A DNA stretch of 64,000 nucleotides from Tragulus kanchil (lineage: Eukaryota; Chordata; Mammalia; Artiodactyla; Tragulidae), in the NCBI GenBank assembly GCA_022376925.1, contig JAIOJX010000032.1:199760939-199824938 (forward strand), read 5' to 3'. Position numbers and translations under genes: made by a program. How positions within the stretch are numbered: the stretch's first letter is position 1; every line of letters begins with the position of its first letter. Below are positions 32,946 to 44,504 of the stretch, piece after piece. The notes under the pieces are model-generated. The model had not been told where the DNA came from and made no database searches. It was given only the letters and a program-made list of their open reading frames with translations.

Positions 32946-35007
32946 ATAAATAAGTCATATAACTTATAAGTCATATGACTTATTTATTTTGTTAACCACT
33001 TCCGAATCCCCCCAAAAGAAAATTCCACAATGATAGAGAATTTTGTACATTTTGTTTAGCAGATAATTACAGAATTAATTGATGACTATCTTTACCATGC
33101 AACTAAGTGTGGGCTTACAGAGCTAAACTAATTTGGGCAAAGAGAGAAGATAGAGACAGAGAAGAAAAATGAAAATATAATAAAAGCAGTGATAGAAAAG
33201 AGTTGGCCAGACACAAAAACCATTCATGACTTTCTGATCCTTGACCTCCATTTTCCTCTACTGTTTTCTTGAAGCCGTTTCTTCTCACAGTCTAACACTT
33301 TCATTTTTTTGCCAATAGAACCAGCAACAGGAGTTCTGTGCCTTGGAGGAAAATTTGGTCTATGCTTGGTTTATTCATTCTCTATTTATTGGTGGGAACC
33401 ACAGCACATAAAATTATGCCACATTAGAGTCCCTAGAATATAACACAGTAACTCTCCTGCTACTATTAACATGCTAATCAATCAATTTAAACACTTTCAG
33501 AAACTACACCCCATAATGTTGTTCCTCCTGTGTCTTCTCCCCAGCCCTTTTCCTGAAATCTCCCATTAACTTGAATAGCATAACTGAGAGATCAGTTGAA
33601 AAAGAGGCAACATTGAATAATTCTTCATTGGAGTATGTGTATTTGGATATGCTCTCACTGCGCAAATTAATTTTGAATATTATTAAACTACATATTTATT
33701 GGTATGCACCATTCTTTCCTCTTTGTCAAGATTCATTTTAAACGACCCAACAACTATAACACAAATAAAACAAACACACAGAATAAAACATCTGGTTCCC
33801 CCAGGAAATTAAATGCTAAAATATTGTGTTAATTCAACCAAGAAGTAGAAACTCTAAATGTGAAGAAGTCAAGAAAAATCAAATTTATGCTTCCCACTGG
33901 AAAAGACCAATGCTGGGAAAGACCGAAGGCACAAGGAGAAGGGGTGCCAGAGGAAAATGGACTTCAATGGACATGAATTTGAATAAACTTGGGGAGATAG
34001 TAGAGTACAGAGGAGCCTGGTGTGCTGCAGTTGGACGTGACTTAGTGACCAAACAACAATAAATAAGTCATATAACTTATAAGTCATATGACTTATTTAT
34101 TTTTTAACCACTTCGAATCCCCAAAAGAAAATTCCACAATGATAGAGAATTTTGTACATTTTGTTTAGCAGATAATTACAGAATTAATTGATGACTATCT
34201 TTACCATGCAACTAAGTGTGGGCTTACAGAGCTAAACTAATTTGGGCAAAGAGAGAAGATAGAGACAGAGAAGAAAAATGAAAATATAATAAAAGCAGTG
34301 ATAGAAAAGAGTTGGCCAGACACAAAAACCATTCATGACTTTCTGATCCTTGACCTCCATTTTCCTCTACTGTTTTCTTGAAGCCGTTTCTTCTCACAGT
34401 CTAACACTTTCATTTTTGCCAATAGAACCAGCAACAGGAGTTCTGTGCCTTGGAGGAAAATTTGGTCTATGCTTGGTTTATTCATTCTCTATTTATTGGT
34501 GGGAACCACAGCACATAAAATTATGCCACATTAGAGTCCCTAGAATATAACACAGTAACTCTCCTGCTACTATTAACATGCTAATCAATCAATTTAAACA
34601 CTTTCAGAAACTACACCCCATAATGTTGTTCCTCCTGTGTCTTCTCCCCAGCCCTTTTCCTGAAATCTCCCATTAACTTGAATAGCATAACTGAGAGATC
34701 AGTTGAAAAAGAGGCAACATTGAATAATTCTTCATTGGAGTATGTGTATTTGGATATGCTCTCACTGCGCAAATTAATTTTGAATATTATTAAACTACAT
34801 ATTTATTGGTATGCACCATTCTTTCCTCTTTGTCAAGATTCATTTTAAACGACCCAACAACTATAACACAAATAAAACAAACACACAGAATAAAACATCT
34901 GGTTCCCCCAGGAAATTAAATGCTAAAATATTGTGTTAATTCAACCAAGAAGTAGAAACTCTAAATGTGAAGAAGTCAAGAAAAATCAAATTTATGCTTC
35001 CCACTGT
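32773..35007. repeat. Tandem copy pair 9
   Basis: Copy one is 32773-33894 and copy two is 33895-35007, abutting, offset about 1110-1122 bp. The first 100 bp of copy two carry several deletions ('gaggaaaatggacttcaatg' replaces a longer stretch). Later homopolymers also differ (CCCCCCAAAAG against CCCCAAAAG). Content after the BovB end is unique. Confidence 0.9.
32946..32992. repeat. AT-rich palindrome at BovB tail
   Basis: AAATAAGTCATAT and ATATGACTTATTT are exact reverse complements separated by about 12 bases, directly after the BovB 3' end. The stem could extrude as a cruciform. The stitched copy is at about 34058-34104. Confidence 0.75.
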
Positions 35008-35639
35008 CCCTGTAACAGCTAGGCTGCATATGTATGTTTTATTAAGACATAAATATAAGGTAGCAGACATGATTGAGAGCTCAATAGGCAACTTAGAAAG
35101 CAATACTGTCTCTGACTCACGATGCGAACATGACCAAATGTCATCAATGTTGAGAGTTTCATGTCTTCCCTCTCCTCCATTTTCCTTTTCCAGGAACACA
35201 CTGAGCTCAGAAACTGTAAAAGTTATGAAGCCTTTTGTCCAACAGGCATACAGTTAAAGTATTTTTTATGACAAAATCATTTCATCTGTAATTAAATTAA
35301 ATGGACATTCTAAGATATGTGTTCCTTGAATGATGAAACACCTGCATTAGAAAGTGAAAGAAAAGAACTAGGGATAGATGAGAGAAAAGCCCTCATACTT
35401 CACTTCTAGGAATCCATAGATACTTTTCCAAGCCCCTGTTTCCCTTTGGTTTTGTTTAAAGAAAAGTAAGGTGCCTAGGGAGTATAAGGATTCCCATAGG
35501 GGTTGGATTGTATCTGAGTAGCTTCCAATCCTTCAATATATTCACAGCCTCATGTCTGTTCTCCCCCTATCATTTCTCTATATTTCAGTCTACTTTGAAA
35601 CAGGGTTAGAAGTATCATCTGCAAGAAATACTTTTGTCA
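35008..35639. other. Unique noncoding stretch
   Basis: The two overlapping frames of 87-96 codons on opposite strands (34936-35257) have no recognisable domain. I see no repeat. Confidence 0.4.
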
Positions 35640-36345
35640 CTCCATGCTATTGATTGAACTATGTCCCCTACTCCCAAATTCATATGTTGAAATCCTAAGC
35701 CCCAGTACCTCAGAAAGTGACCTTAGAATCTAACCTTGCAGTTAGAATCCTTATAGAGGTAAGCAACTTAAAATGAGGTCAATAGGCTGGGTTCTAATCC
35801 AAAATGATTGGCATCTATATAATAAACAGAAATCAGGACATATCAGGCACACATGGAGAGCACCATGTGACTATCAAGGCACAGGTCAGGGTAATGTGAT
35901 GGTCAGGTAATGACTAAACAAGACAAAGAACAACAAAGATTACCAGTAGCAACCAGAAGAGGAGAGAGCATGGACCACTCTTCTTTACAGTCCTCAAGAG
36001 GAACCGATCTTTCCAATACCTTGATCACTGGCTTCTTACTTCTAGCCTTCAGGACACGCATGCATGCTTAGCTGCTCAGCAGTGTCCAGTTCTTTGCAAC
36101 CCCATGGACTGTAGCCCACCAGTCTCCTCTGTCCATGGAATTCTCCAGGTAAGTATACTAGAGTGGGTTGTCATTTCCTACTCCAGAGGGTCTTCCTAAC
36201 CCAAGGATCAAATCCACATTTCCTACATCCCCTGTATTGCAGACAGATTCTTTAACACTGCACCACCTGGAAAGCCAGTCTCCAGGACAATATGTTTCTA
36301 TTGTTTAAGCCACATAGTCACAGCAGCAGAGCTCACAAACTAATA
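35640..36345. repeat. Ancient LTR/DNA-type repeat interrupted by a SINE
   Basis: 'gaactatgtcccctactccc', 'aattcatatgttgaaatcct', 'taaaatgaggtcaataggct' and, after the SINE, 'ctattgtttaagccacatag' and 'gctcacaaactaatac' follow a well known eutherian interspersed repeat, probably MaLR-like. The family call is from memory. The element continues in register on both sides of 36057-36282. Confidence 0.6.
36057..36282 (-). mobile_element. Bov-A2 SINE inserted in the older repeat
   Basis: The sequence runs from 'gcttagctgctcagcagtgt' through 'gactgtagcccaccagtctc' to the tRNA-like head 'ctgcaccacctggaaagcc'. CAGGACA at 36050-36056 and 36283-36289 is the target duplication, which dates the SINE after the host repeat. 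Confidence 0.92.
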
Positions 36346-36809
36346 CACTTCACCTTCACTTATAACATCCCTTGACTATTAGTAAAAATTCCAACTCTTT
36401 GGTCTAGGCTATAGGGTCTCCATATTTGGATTACTTAATGTCTATATAAGACCCCACACCACCAAGTTCTAACAACCTTGACTTTCCACAATCTAGCCCA
36501 TGCCTTTACAAAACTCAGTATCCACATATCTAATATTGTTCTACCGGTCCCATTCCTTTCTTGACCCAGCACAATCTTATCCATCTCTCAGAAATCACAT
36601 CAAATGATACCACTCTGAAGAATATCCAGCCTACAAGGAACTCAGTCATCAAAAACACAAAGTTGAAAGAAGCATGAGGCAGAACAGTGCAAACATCATT
36701 GTACTATGTAAGTAAACCGAAAAAATGATATAAAATATCGTATGTTGAGTTTTCTCTAGATACATATACATACACAGAAGTGTGTATTTTAAAAATTACA
36801 AATGTCCAC
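36346..36809. repeat. Probable L2 fragment and unique DNA
   Basis: The C/T-rich style with 'cacaatctagcccatgcctt' and 'ctctcagaaatcacatcaaa' is that of a decayed plus-strand L2 3' region. The assignment is tentative. No gene is seen. Confidence 0.35.
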
Positions 36810-37120
36810 ACTGTGACAGTTAATTTTATGTGCAACTTAACTGAGTTACAAGTATCCCATTATTTGGCTAAAATTTATTCTGGGTATCACCAGATCAACA
36901 CTATTTAGGTCATCTGCCTGACAGACCCCTGAAAGTCCTAAAGGAAGGTAACTCTGCAATAACCAACCTTTTTTATCTAGAATAATTTCCTTGTTCCTGC
37001 CCCCTTCTGCCTAGTAGTCTTTCATTTTGTACAGATTTTCAGATCATCTCATGAGATTGGATGCTACCCAATTTGAGTTGATTTGTGCTCAAATAAACTC
37101 TTAAAAATTTTAATGTGCCT
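36810..37120. repeat. Ancient mammalian MER-type repeat
   Basis: 'gacagttaattttatgtgca', 'acttaactgagttacaagta' and 'tggctaaaatttattctggg' resemble a widespread eutherian nonautonomous repeat. I do not name the family. Confidence 0.4.
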
Positions 37121-37570
37121 CAATTTATCTTTCAACATTAGAAAACCAGCTGGAGACCAAGAAATACCCTGAGGAATTTAATCAGCTCAAGATATACTCC
37201 TTTTCTTATATTCTCAATGGACTCCCTCTCCTGGGCATTCCCTTGGGACTCGTCTTGGACGGATAAATGGGACCTATTTCATTTCTAGGAGGACTAGTGA
37301 CTTCCTAAACTCCTGTACTTCTTATAGTTCATTAACAACATTGAGAAAAATCTTGATACCCTTTTATACCTGGTTTTTACGAAGACTTTATTTTTACTTC
37401 CTGGCTGGCATCATAGTGATGCTTTGAAAGAAACTGTCATGTGGGAAAAAGGAGCCCTGGGCTCAACTCATAGGTGTACCACTATCTCCATGTCTCATGT
37501 GGTCATTCTCTCCCAGAAGAAAAACACCAATGATGAAAAACACCAATGAGAAATGAAGTCACTTAAAATG
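37121..37570. other. Unique noncoding stretch
   Basis: I see no gene or repeat apart from a small direct repeat of 'aaaaacaccaatga' near 37519-37548. Confidence 0.4.
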
Positions 37571-37574
37571 TCTT

Positions 37575-37792
37575 ATGTGCTAAGTCCCTTCAGTCCTGTT
37601 TGACTCTTTGCGATGCCATAGACTGTAGTCCATCAAGCTTCTCTGTCCACAGGATTCTCCAGGCAAGAGTACTAGTGGGTAGTCATTTCTTTCTCCAGGG
37701 GATCTTCCTGACACAGGGCTCAAACCCTCATCTCTTATGTCTCCTGCATTGGCATCCAGGTTCTTTACCACTAGTGCTACATGAGAAGCCTC
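37575..37792 (-). mobile_element. Bov-A2 SINE, minus strand
   Basis: 'ctaagtcccttcagtcctgt', 'gactgtagtccatcaagctt', 'gggatcttcctgacacaggg' and 'cattggcatccaggttcttt' define a reverse Bov-A2. The frames on both strands here are by-products. Confidence 0.9.
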
Positions 37793-37851
37793 ATAAAATA
37801 AAAATGCCTCATAAGTTTATATATAAATAAAGCATTAAAAATACTTTAGGC

Positions 37852-38170
37852 CTTCCCTGGTGGTCCAGTGGGTAAGGACACCGCCTTGCAGTGCAAGGGG
37901 CACCGGTTTGATCCCTGGCCTGGGAAGATCCCACGTGCCGCAGACCGGCTGGACCGATGTGTCCAATTACCGAGCCAGAGCTCTGGAGCGCATGCGCCCA
38001 GAGCCGGTGCTCTGTGACAACAGAGGCCACTGCGATGGGAGGCCCACACAGGCCAAAGAACAAGGATGGATGAAAACAGACAAATGAAAGACCAATAGGA
38101 GTGGCCTGCCTGCCCCCCTCCCTCCCCACCTGCCCCCAAATAAATAAATAAATGTTTAAAATTAAAAAAA
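37852..38170 (+). mobile_element. Young tRNA-derived SINE (extended-tail subtype)
   Basis: The head is 'ccttccctggtggtccagtg', with a B-box-like GGTTTGATCC. The body is clear, and the extended segment 'caaaggaacaa'-like around 38053-38090 is followed by AAATAAATAAATAA. A short duplication ACTTTAG lies on both sides. Tile pair 10 begins inside it, so its 3' 140 bp recur at 39120-39260. Confidence 0.9.
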
Positions 38171-40221
38171 AAAACTTTAGAAAATAAGGTATAAAATAAC
38201 ATAAAATATGCATTATATAAAATATATATAAACACAATATGAAATTAAAATTTAAAATTCCTCAAAGAAACATAAACAAGCTATCTTTTAATTCATTAGG
38301 AATTCATCTTGCCTTCCTTTAGTTTTATATACATGATCAGAGTACTTATAGAGTCATGTATACTTCACATACACACAAGTTTTATGAAGATGAGGATTCA
38401 CAAAAACAAGGAAACAGGTATAATGGCCAAGATAAGAGGAACACACATATTTTGCAGAGTGTATTTAAGTGAAAAAATTTCAGTAATATTATTCCTATAT
38501 CCATTTTTTCATGTTTTAAAGAAAACATACAAAAAGGACCTACTATTCCAAGATGGTAAACTGTTTTCTTTGGCTCTTTAATGGTAATATTTCACGAGTC
38601 TCTCTATCTTGACCAGGCACAAATATAAGAGTCTGTGAAACCCTAAAACAGCTTCTTGATCTTGACTTTTTCTTCCAATCAGCTTGTATAGAAAGATGGC
38701 ACAGCCTTATTTGTGACATATCACTTGACAACCTTGGAAATGTCTGTGATCATGTGGCAAAATTTATTTCAAACAAGATTTCCTATGGGTTCTAAACTGC
38801 AAGAAGTAGGTTTTACTAATATAAAACGTAAAAGTATTGTCAATCCATTGTTCACCTGACCTCCTTACCTTTAAAGAATAACCATTTGGGCTCCTCTCCT
38901 TTCAAGATTGTGTAAATTCTCAACAAAAGAATTCAGTGTTTGGAAGTTGGGAGTTTAATTTGACATTCAAGCCAGAATCTATTCAACAGAAAGAAAATCC
39001 AATGCAAATGCACATCCTTAGTTGAATACAACAGTTTGCTTCCTCATTTATCACGAAACATAAAGATAAATTGTGTTAAAATTCACTGAAATTGTCACCA
39101 AGTTCTCCCCTCAAAATACGAGGCCACTGCGATGGGAGGCCCACACAGGCCAAAGAACAAGGATGGATGAAAACAGACAAATGAAAGACCAATAGGAGTG
39201 GCCTGCCTGCCCCCCTCCCTCCCCACCTGCCCCCAAATAAATAAATAAATGTTTAAAATTAAAAAAAAAAACTTTAGAAAATAAGGTATAAAATAACATA
39301 AAATATGCATTATATAAAATATATATAAACACAATATGAAATTAAAATTTAAAATTCCTCAAAGAAACATAAACAAGCTATCTTTTAATTCATTAGGAAT
39401 TCATCTTGCCTTCCTTTAGTTTTATATACATGATCAGAGTACTTATAGAGTCATGTATACTTCACATACACACAAGTTTTATGAAGATGAGGATTCACAA
39501 AAACAAGGAAACAGGTATAATGGCCAAGATAAGAGGAACACACATATTTTGCAGAGTGTATTTAAGTGAAAAAATTTCAGTAATATTATTCCTATATCCA
39601 TTTTTTCATGTTTTAAAGAAAACATACAAAAAGGACCTACTATTCCAAGATGGTAAACTGTTTTCTTTGGCTCTTTAATGGTAATATTTCACGAGTCTCT
39701 CTATCTTGACCAGGCACAAATATAAGAGTCTGTGAAACCCTAAAACAGCTTCTTGATCTTGACTTTTTCTCTTCCAATCAGCTTGTATAGAAAGATGGCA
39801 CAGCCTTATTTGTGACATATCACTTGACAACCTTGGAAATGTCTGTGATCATGTGGCAAAATTTATTTCAAACAAGATTTCCTATGGGTTCTAAACTGCA
39901 AGAAGTAGGTTTTACTAATATAAAACGTAAAAGTATTGTCAATCCATTGTTCACCTGACCTCCTTACCTTTAAAGAATAACCATTTGGGCTCCTCTCCTT
40001 TCAAGATTGTGTAAATTCTCAACAAAAGAATTCAGTGTTTGGAAGTTGGGAGTTTAATTTGACATTCAAGCCAGAATCTATTCAACAGAAAGAAAATCCA
40101 ATGCAAATGCACATCCTTAGTTGAATACAACAGTTTGCTTCCTCATTTATCACGAAACATAAAGATAAATTGTGTTAAAATTCACTGAAATTGTCACCAA
40201 GTTCTCCCCCCCTCAAAATAC
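38023..40221. repeat. Tandem copy pair 10
   Basis: Copy one is 38023-39119 and copy two is 39120-40221, abutting, offset 1097 bp. The copies differ by a TC insertion near 39768 and by C-run length at the end (CTCCCCTC against CTCCCCCCCTC). The 90-codon frames at 38309 and 39406 are one sequence. Beyond the SINE end the content is unique. Confidence 0.92.
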
Positions 40222-41246
40222 ACACTATACAAATTATTGCCTTTAAGGGAGTAATTTCAGGTTGTTCACCTCAGAATTATTGCTGCCAATTGCTATTACG
40301 GCAAAACCAATTTTCCCTGCAAGAATTCACAAAACCCAGGAACTTAGCGGGGTTTTGTTTTGTTTTTTATATTTTTCTCTTGCATGGGGATAAAAAAAAC
40401 CAACTGAATAGAGACAGAGAAATAAAACACAAGGGTATTACAGAACCTTTGATTACTCTAATTACATCTAAAAGGAAAACAAGACCCCTCTCTTGGTACC
40501 AGAGGTGTGAATAATTAATGGAAAGCAGGGAAGACAGAGAAGCTGTAAACCATTGTGAACTGATCTGTGGGGCCAGCAGAGGCGTTGTGTCCTGAAAAAG
40601 TTACTCCTTATTGCATTTCCTCCCCCACGCCTGAAGAGCAAACCTCCTCCTCTCCCTTGTGTGCCTGGACTTAACAATTCATTGTGAAGTTATTTTCAAA
40701 TGTATTAATACCCTTCCAGGGTGGCCTGTGTTAGTTAGAAAAGCATTCCCGGAAACTTTGTCATTGTGCTGTATTTGGGAAGAAAAAGAGTGAATTGTGG
40801 ACGTTTATCGTCTTAAGGGCAGTCACAGAGAAAACTGGAGCTTTGTAAATGTTTTAATTACAGTTTCCCTCACTGAAGTGAACCCATTGCGCATAATGAA
40901 AGAAAGAAAGGATGTAGGTGTGGAGGGAGGGACAAGCATGAAAAGAAAATTGGCAGGCTTCAGTCCCGCCCCTGTAGGAACCAGTGGCTTGCTGCTCCAA
41001 GCAATGAAAATCCTTGCATGTAATTAATTCCAGTGATCAAAAGTCTGCCTTGTTTTTCCTGGTAATGGGGAAGCACTGTTCCTGATGGGACCCCTTGAAG
41101 ATATCAAGTAGCCAGTGGCTAAATCAAGCAATTAAAAAATTATGGGAATTTTGCTAAATAAATGAGTATGCTTCAGTGGTGACAAAGAGGCTTTCCAAAC
41201 AGCTCCCTACTTATTTCTCTGATTGTGTGTTTCACCTCAGGACAGA
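40222..41246. other. Repeat-poor noncoding stretch
   Basis: This is the longest stretch here without any recognisable mobile element outside the tile pairs. It contains balanced, non-decayed looking words such as TAATTAATT and CCAGTGATCAAAAG in 40980-41060. It may be a conserved noncoding element, but the window alone cannot show conservation. The frames are short and unconvincing. Confidence 0.35.
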
Positions 41247-43506
41247 GAATGTTCCGTGAGCAGAGCAGAGCTGGGGTCTCTGGGTGAGGTGTGATAGATT
41301 CGCTCAACCAAACCGAAACAGCAGCTAGTCCTCCTCTATCCTCTCTGGCACCAGGCCTGCTGCACGGGTCCGTGGCAGGGGGAAGGTGGGGACATTGCTC
41401 ATTCTTCTCTTAAGGGTGACAGAGTGAGTTGGATGAGGATACACACAACTCATGAATAACCCAGTGTGGTTAGCAAAGAGAAAAAAGGGGTAATTCTTGA
41501 TGACACAGATCTTGTCGTGGAGGGTAGATGTGCTCCTGAGAGCAGGCCAAGATAACTTTTTAGGTGCCAGATCCTCCTTCAGATGATCTCACCTCTGCAA
41601 ACTAAACTCCTGGGCTTGGTCTCTTCAGAAAGTCTTACCTCAAACCTTGCTCCCTGGATTCCAATCATGCTAGCTTCATCTCACATCATTTTCACTATCC
41701 CTCATGCTATCAGTGCTAGACACACCCTGTTCCCTACAAATCTGAGGCTCTTTCCTCTCTCTCCTGGTTAATTCTACTCATCTGTCATATCACTGTCCAT
41801 AGCCACTTTCTCAGACAAGCATCTCCTGACCTTCTTGATTCCATCACAACTCTGAATTAAGCAGCTTCAAGTTCTATCACTGTGTGGTCCTCATCACTGT
41901 TACAACTGTACCTCTGCATCTGAGGGTGTTTGATTAATGTGGGTCTCTTCCTCTACGATACATGCCCCATATGAACAAAGACAGCATCTAACTTTACACA
42001 CTCTTTTATTCCCAGTGTTTAGCACATAGGAAACATGTAATGGGTATTTTTTGAATAAGTAAATTAGAGAGTGCCTCTTGGTTGGAGATCACTTCTCATT
42101 TTCTGGTTTCTGAGCAAGAGAGAGTCAGCAGTATGTCAAACAATGATCTACATTAAGTAGATGTTTGATTGTCCACTGCATATTATCATGATCCTGTGGC
42201 AGACACTGGTACAACGAGACCAACAGGGCCAGAGATGCCATGCAGTATCTCAGGATATCACTGATGGACAGCAAACTCAGACTTTCCTCCCAGTTCTCTG
42301 TGAGAGGGGGCAGCCATAGTCTCTGCCCATCACCTAGAAGAGTCATAGCCAAAGATATAACACAACATGCTCAAAGAATGTTCCGTGAGCAGAGCAGAGC
42401 TGGGGTCTCTGGGTGAGGTGTGATAGATTCGCTCAACCAAACCGAAACAGCAGCTAGTCCTCCTCTATCCTCTCTGGCACCAGGCCTGCTGCACGGGTCC
42501 GTGGCAGGGGGAAGGTGGGGACATTGCTCATTCTTCTCTTAAGGGTGACAGAGTGAGTTGGATGAGGATACACACAACTCATGAATAACCCAGTGTGGTT
42601 AGCAAAGAGAAAAAAGGGGTAATTCTTGATGACACAGATCTTGTCGTGGAGGGTAGATGTGCTCCTGAGAGCAGGCCAAGATAACTTTTTAGGTGCCAGA
42701 TCCTCCTTCAGATGATCTCACCTCTGCAAACTAAACTCCTGGGCTTGGTCTCTTCAGAAAGTCTTACCTCAAACCTTGCTCCCTGGATTCCAATCATGCT
42801 AGCTTCATCTCACATCATTTTCACTAGCCCTCATGCTATCAGTGCTAGACACACCCTGTTCCCTACAAATCTGAGGCTCTTTCCTCTCTCTCCTGGTTAA
42901 TTCTACTCATCTGTCATATCACTGTCCATAGCCACTTTCTCAGACAAGCATCTCCTGACCTTCTTGATTCCATCACAACTCTGAATTAAGCAGCTTCAAG
43001 TTCTATCACTGTGTGGTCCTCATCACTGTTACAACTGTACCTCTGCATCTGAGGGTGTTTGATTAATGTGGGTCTCTTCCTCTACGATACATGCCCCATA
43101 TGAACAAAGACAGCATCTAACTTTACACACTCTTTTATTCCCAGTGTTTAGCACATAGGAAACATGTAATGGGTATTTTTTGAATAAGTAAATTAGAGAG
43201 TGCCTCTTGGTTGGAGATCACTTCTCATTTTCTGGTTTCTGAGCAAGAGAGAGTCAGCAGTATGTCAAACAATGATCTACATTAAGTAGATGTTTGATTG
43301 TCCACTGCATATTATCATGATCCTGTGGCAGACACTGGTACAACGAGACCAACAGGGCCAGAGATGCCATGCAGTATCTCAGGATATCACTGATGGACAG
43401 CAAACTCAGACTTTCCTCCCAGTTCTCTGTGAGAGGGGGCAGCCATAGTCTCTGCCCATCACCTAGAAGAGTCATAGCCAAAGATATAACACAACATGCT
43501 CAAAGA
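41247..43506. repeat. Tandem copy pair 11
   Basis: Copy one is 41247-42375 and copy two is 42376-43506, abutting, offset 1129 bp. The only difference I noticed is T at 41698 against G at 42827. The paired frames at 41583/42712 and 42125/43254 are duplicates. Confidence 0.92.
41590..42065 (+). repeat. L2 LINE 3' fragment
   Basis: 'tctcagacaagcatctcctg', 'gtgtggtcctcatcactgtt', 'ttattcccagtgtttagcac' and 'gggtattttttgaataagta' follow the L2 3' end in order. The second stitched copy is at 42719-43195. Confidence 0.75.
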
Positions 43507-44504
43507 GATATGCATAAGGTTCAAGGGGAAGTCAGAGGGGAAAAAAAGAGGAAACTTAACCCTATCAAAAATCTATGAGAGAGATCTAATAATCCTATAG
43601 GAAACTAAGGTACAGAGAGGTTAAGCAACCTACTCCCTCAAAATAAACATGTGATTGAGCGAGAACTCAAAATTCGGTTTCTTGAATTGTCAAAAACAAA
43701 TCCTTTCCATCACAGTATCCAGGCTCCTTTTGGGGGTAGGATATCCCAAGCATTTGAGACTGTAAAGAACCTGAAATCTCTGACTACATGTACAAGTGAA
43801 AGAGGTCACTTTACCACTTACAAACCACTGGAACAGAGAAGAAGATGGGAAATTGGCATCCTGATATGTGGTTAATTTCCAAATGCCTTTAATGAGTACA
43901 AAACATGGGGTACACTGTGTGCCAAGTTGGAGCTGGACACAAAAAAGACAACCCTTAACCTCAGGAAGTATTTGGGTAGAGAGAGTTCAGAGAAATAAGC
44001 TCAAATGCTATGAAATCAAAGCTCCTACAAACAGCTCATGCTATTGAATATCTTGTTTTCATTTTAAGGTTATTTTTGCTCTTGAGCTCCCACTAAAAAT
44101 TCTCTCCTTCAGCAGAACTTGTGTGGAACTTCGATCAACCTCAGAAGTACACCAGGAGGCCCTAAAGCCCTGGCAGGAATCCAAACCCTCTGGTTTCACT
44201 GAGTCAGAGGTATATTTCAAATTTGTTGCTTAGTGCTTTCAGTTGTCTCAACAGCAAAGGAGCTGGTCCCCAGGATAAACTTTTGGGGATCATTGAGGGA
44301 ATAACCCATATTTGACCTTTGTGATTCCTAAACCTAAAAGCCAAGGCCAGAGGCAAATGAGGTCGATGTACTGGCACTTGTACCGAAATTACAAAGTACA
44401 CTAAAAAGTCGTCCAATGCAAGACAAGAATTCAGAATAGGAAAGCCACCCTGCATTGACTCTCATCCTCTGTTCATCTCAAGTCCACCATGCTAATTGCT
44501 CCAC
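43507..44504. other. Noncoding stretch with a MIR fragment
   Basis: A MIR remnant on the minus strand lies at about 43595-43690 ('ggaaactaaggtacagagag', 'gttaagcaacctactccctc'). The rest is unique, with short open frames on both strands (43651-43875 and 44204-44455) that show no domain. Confidence 0.45.
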
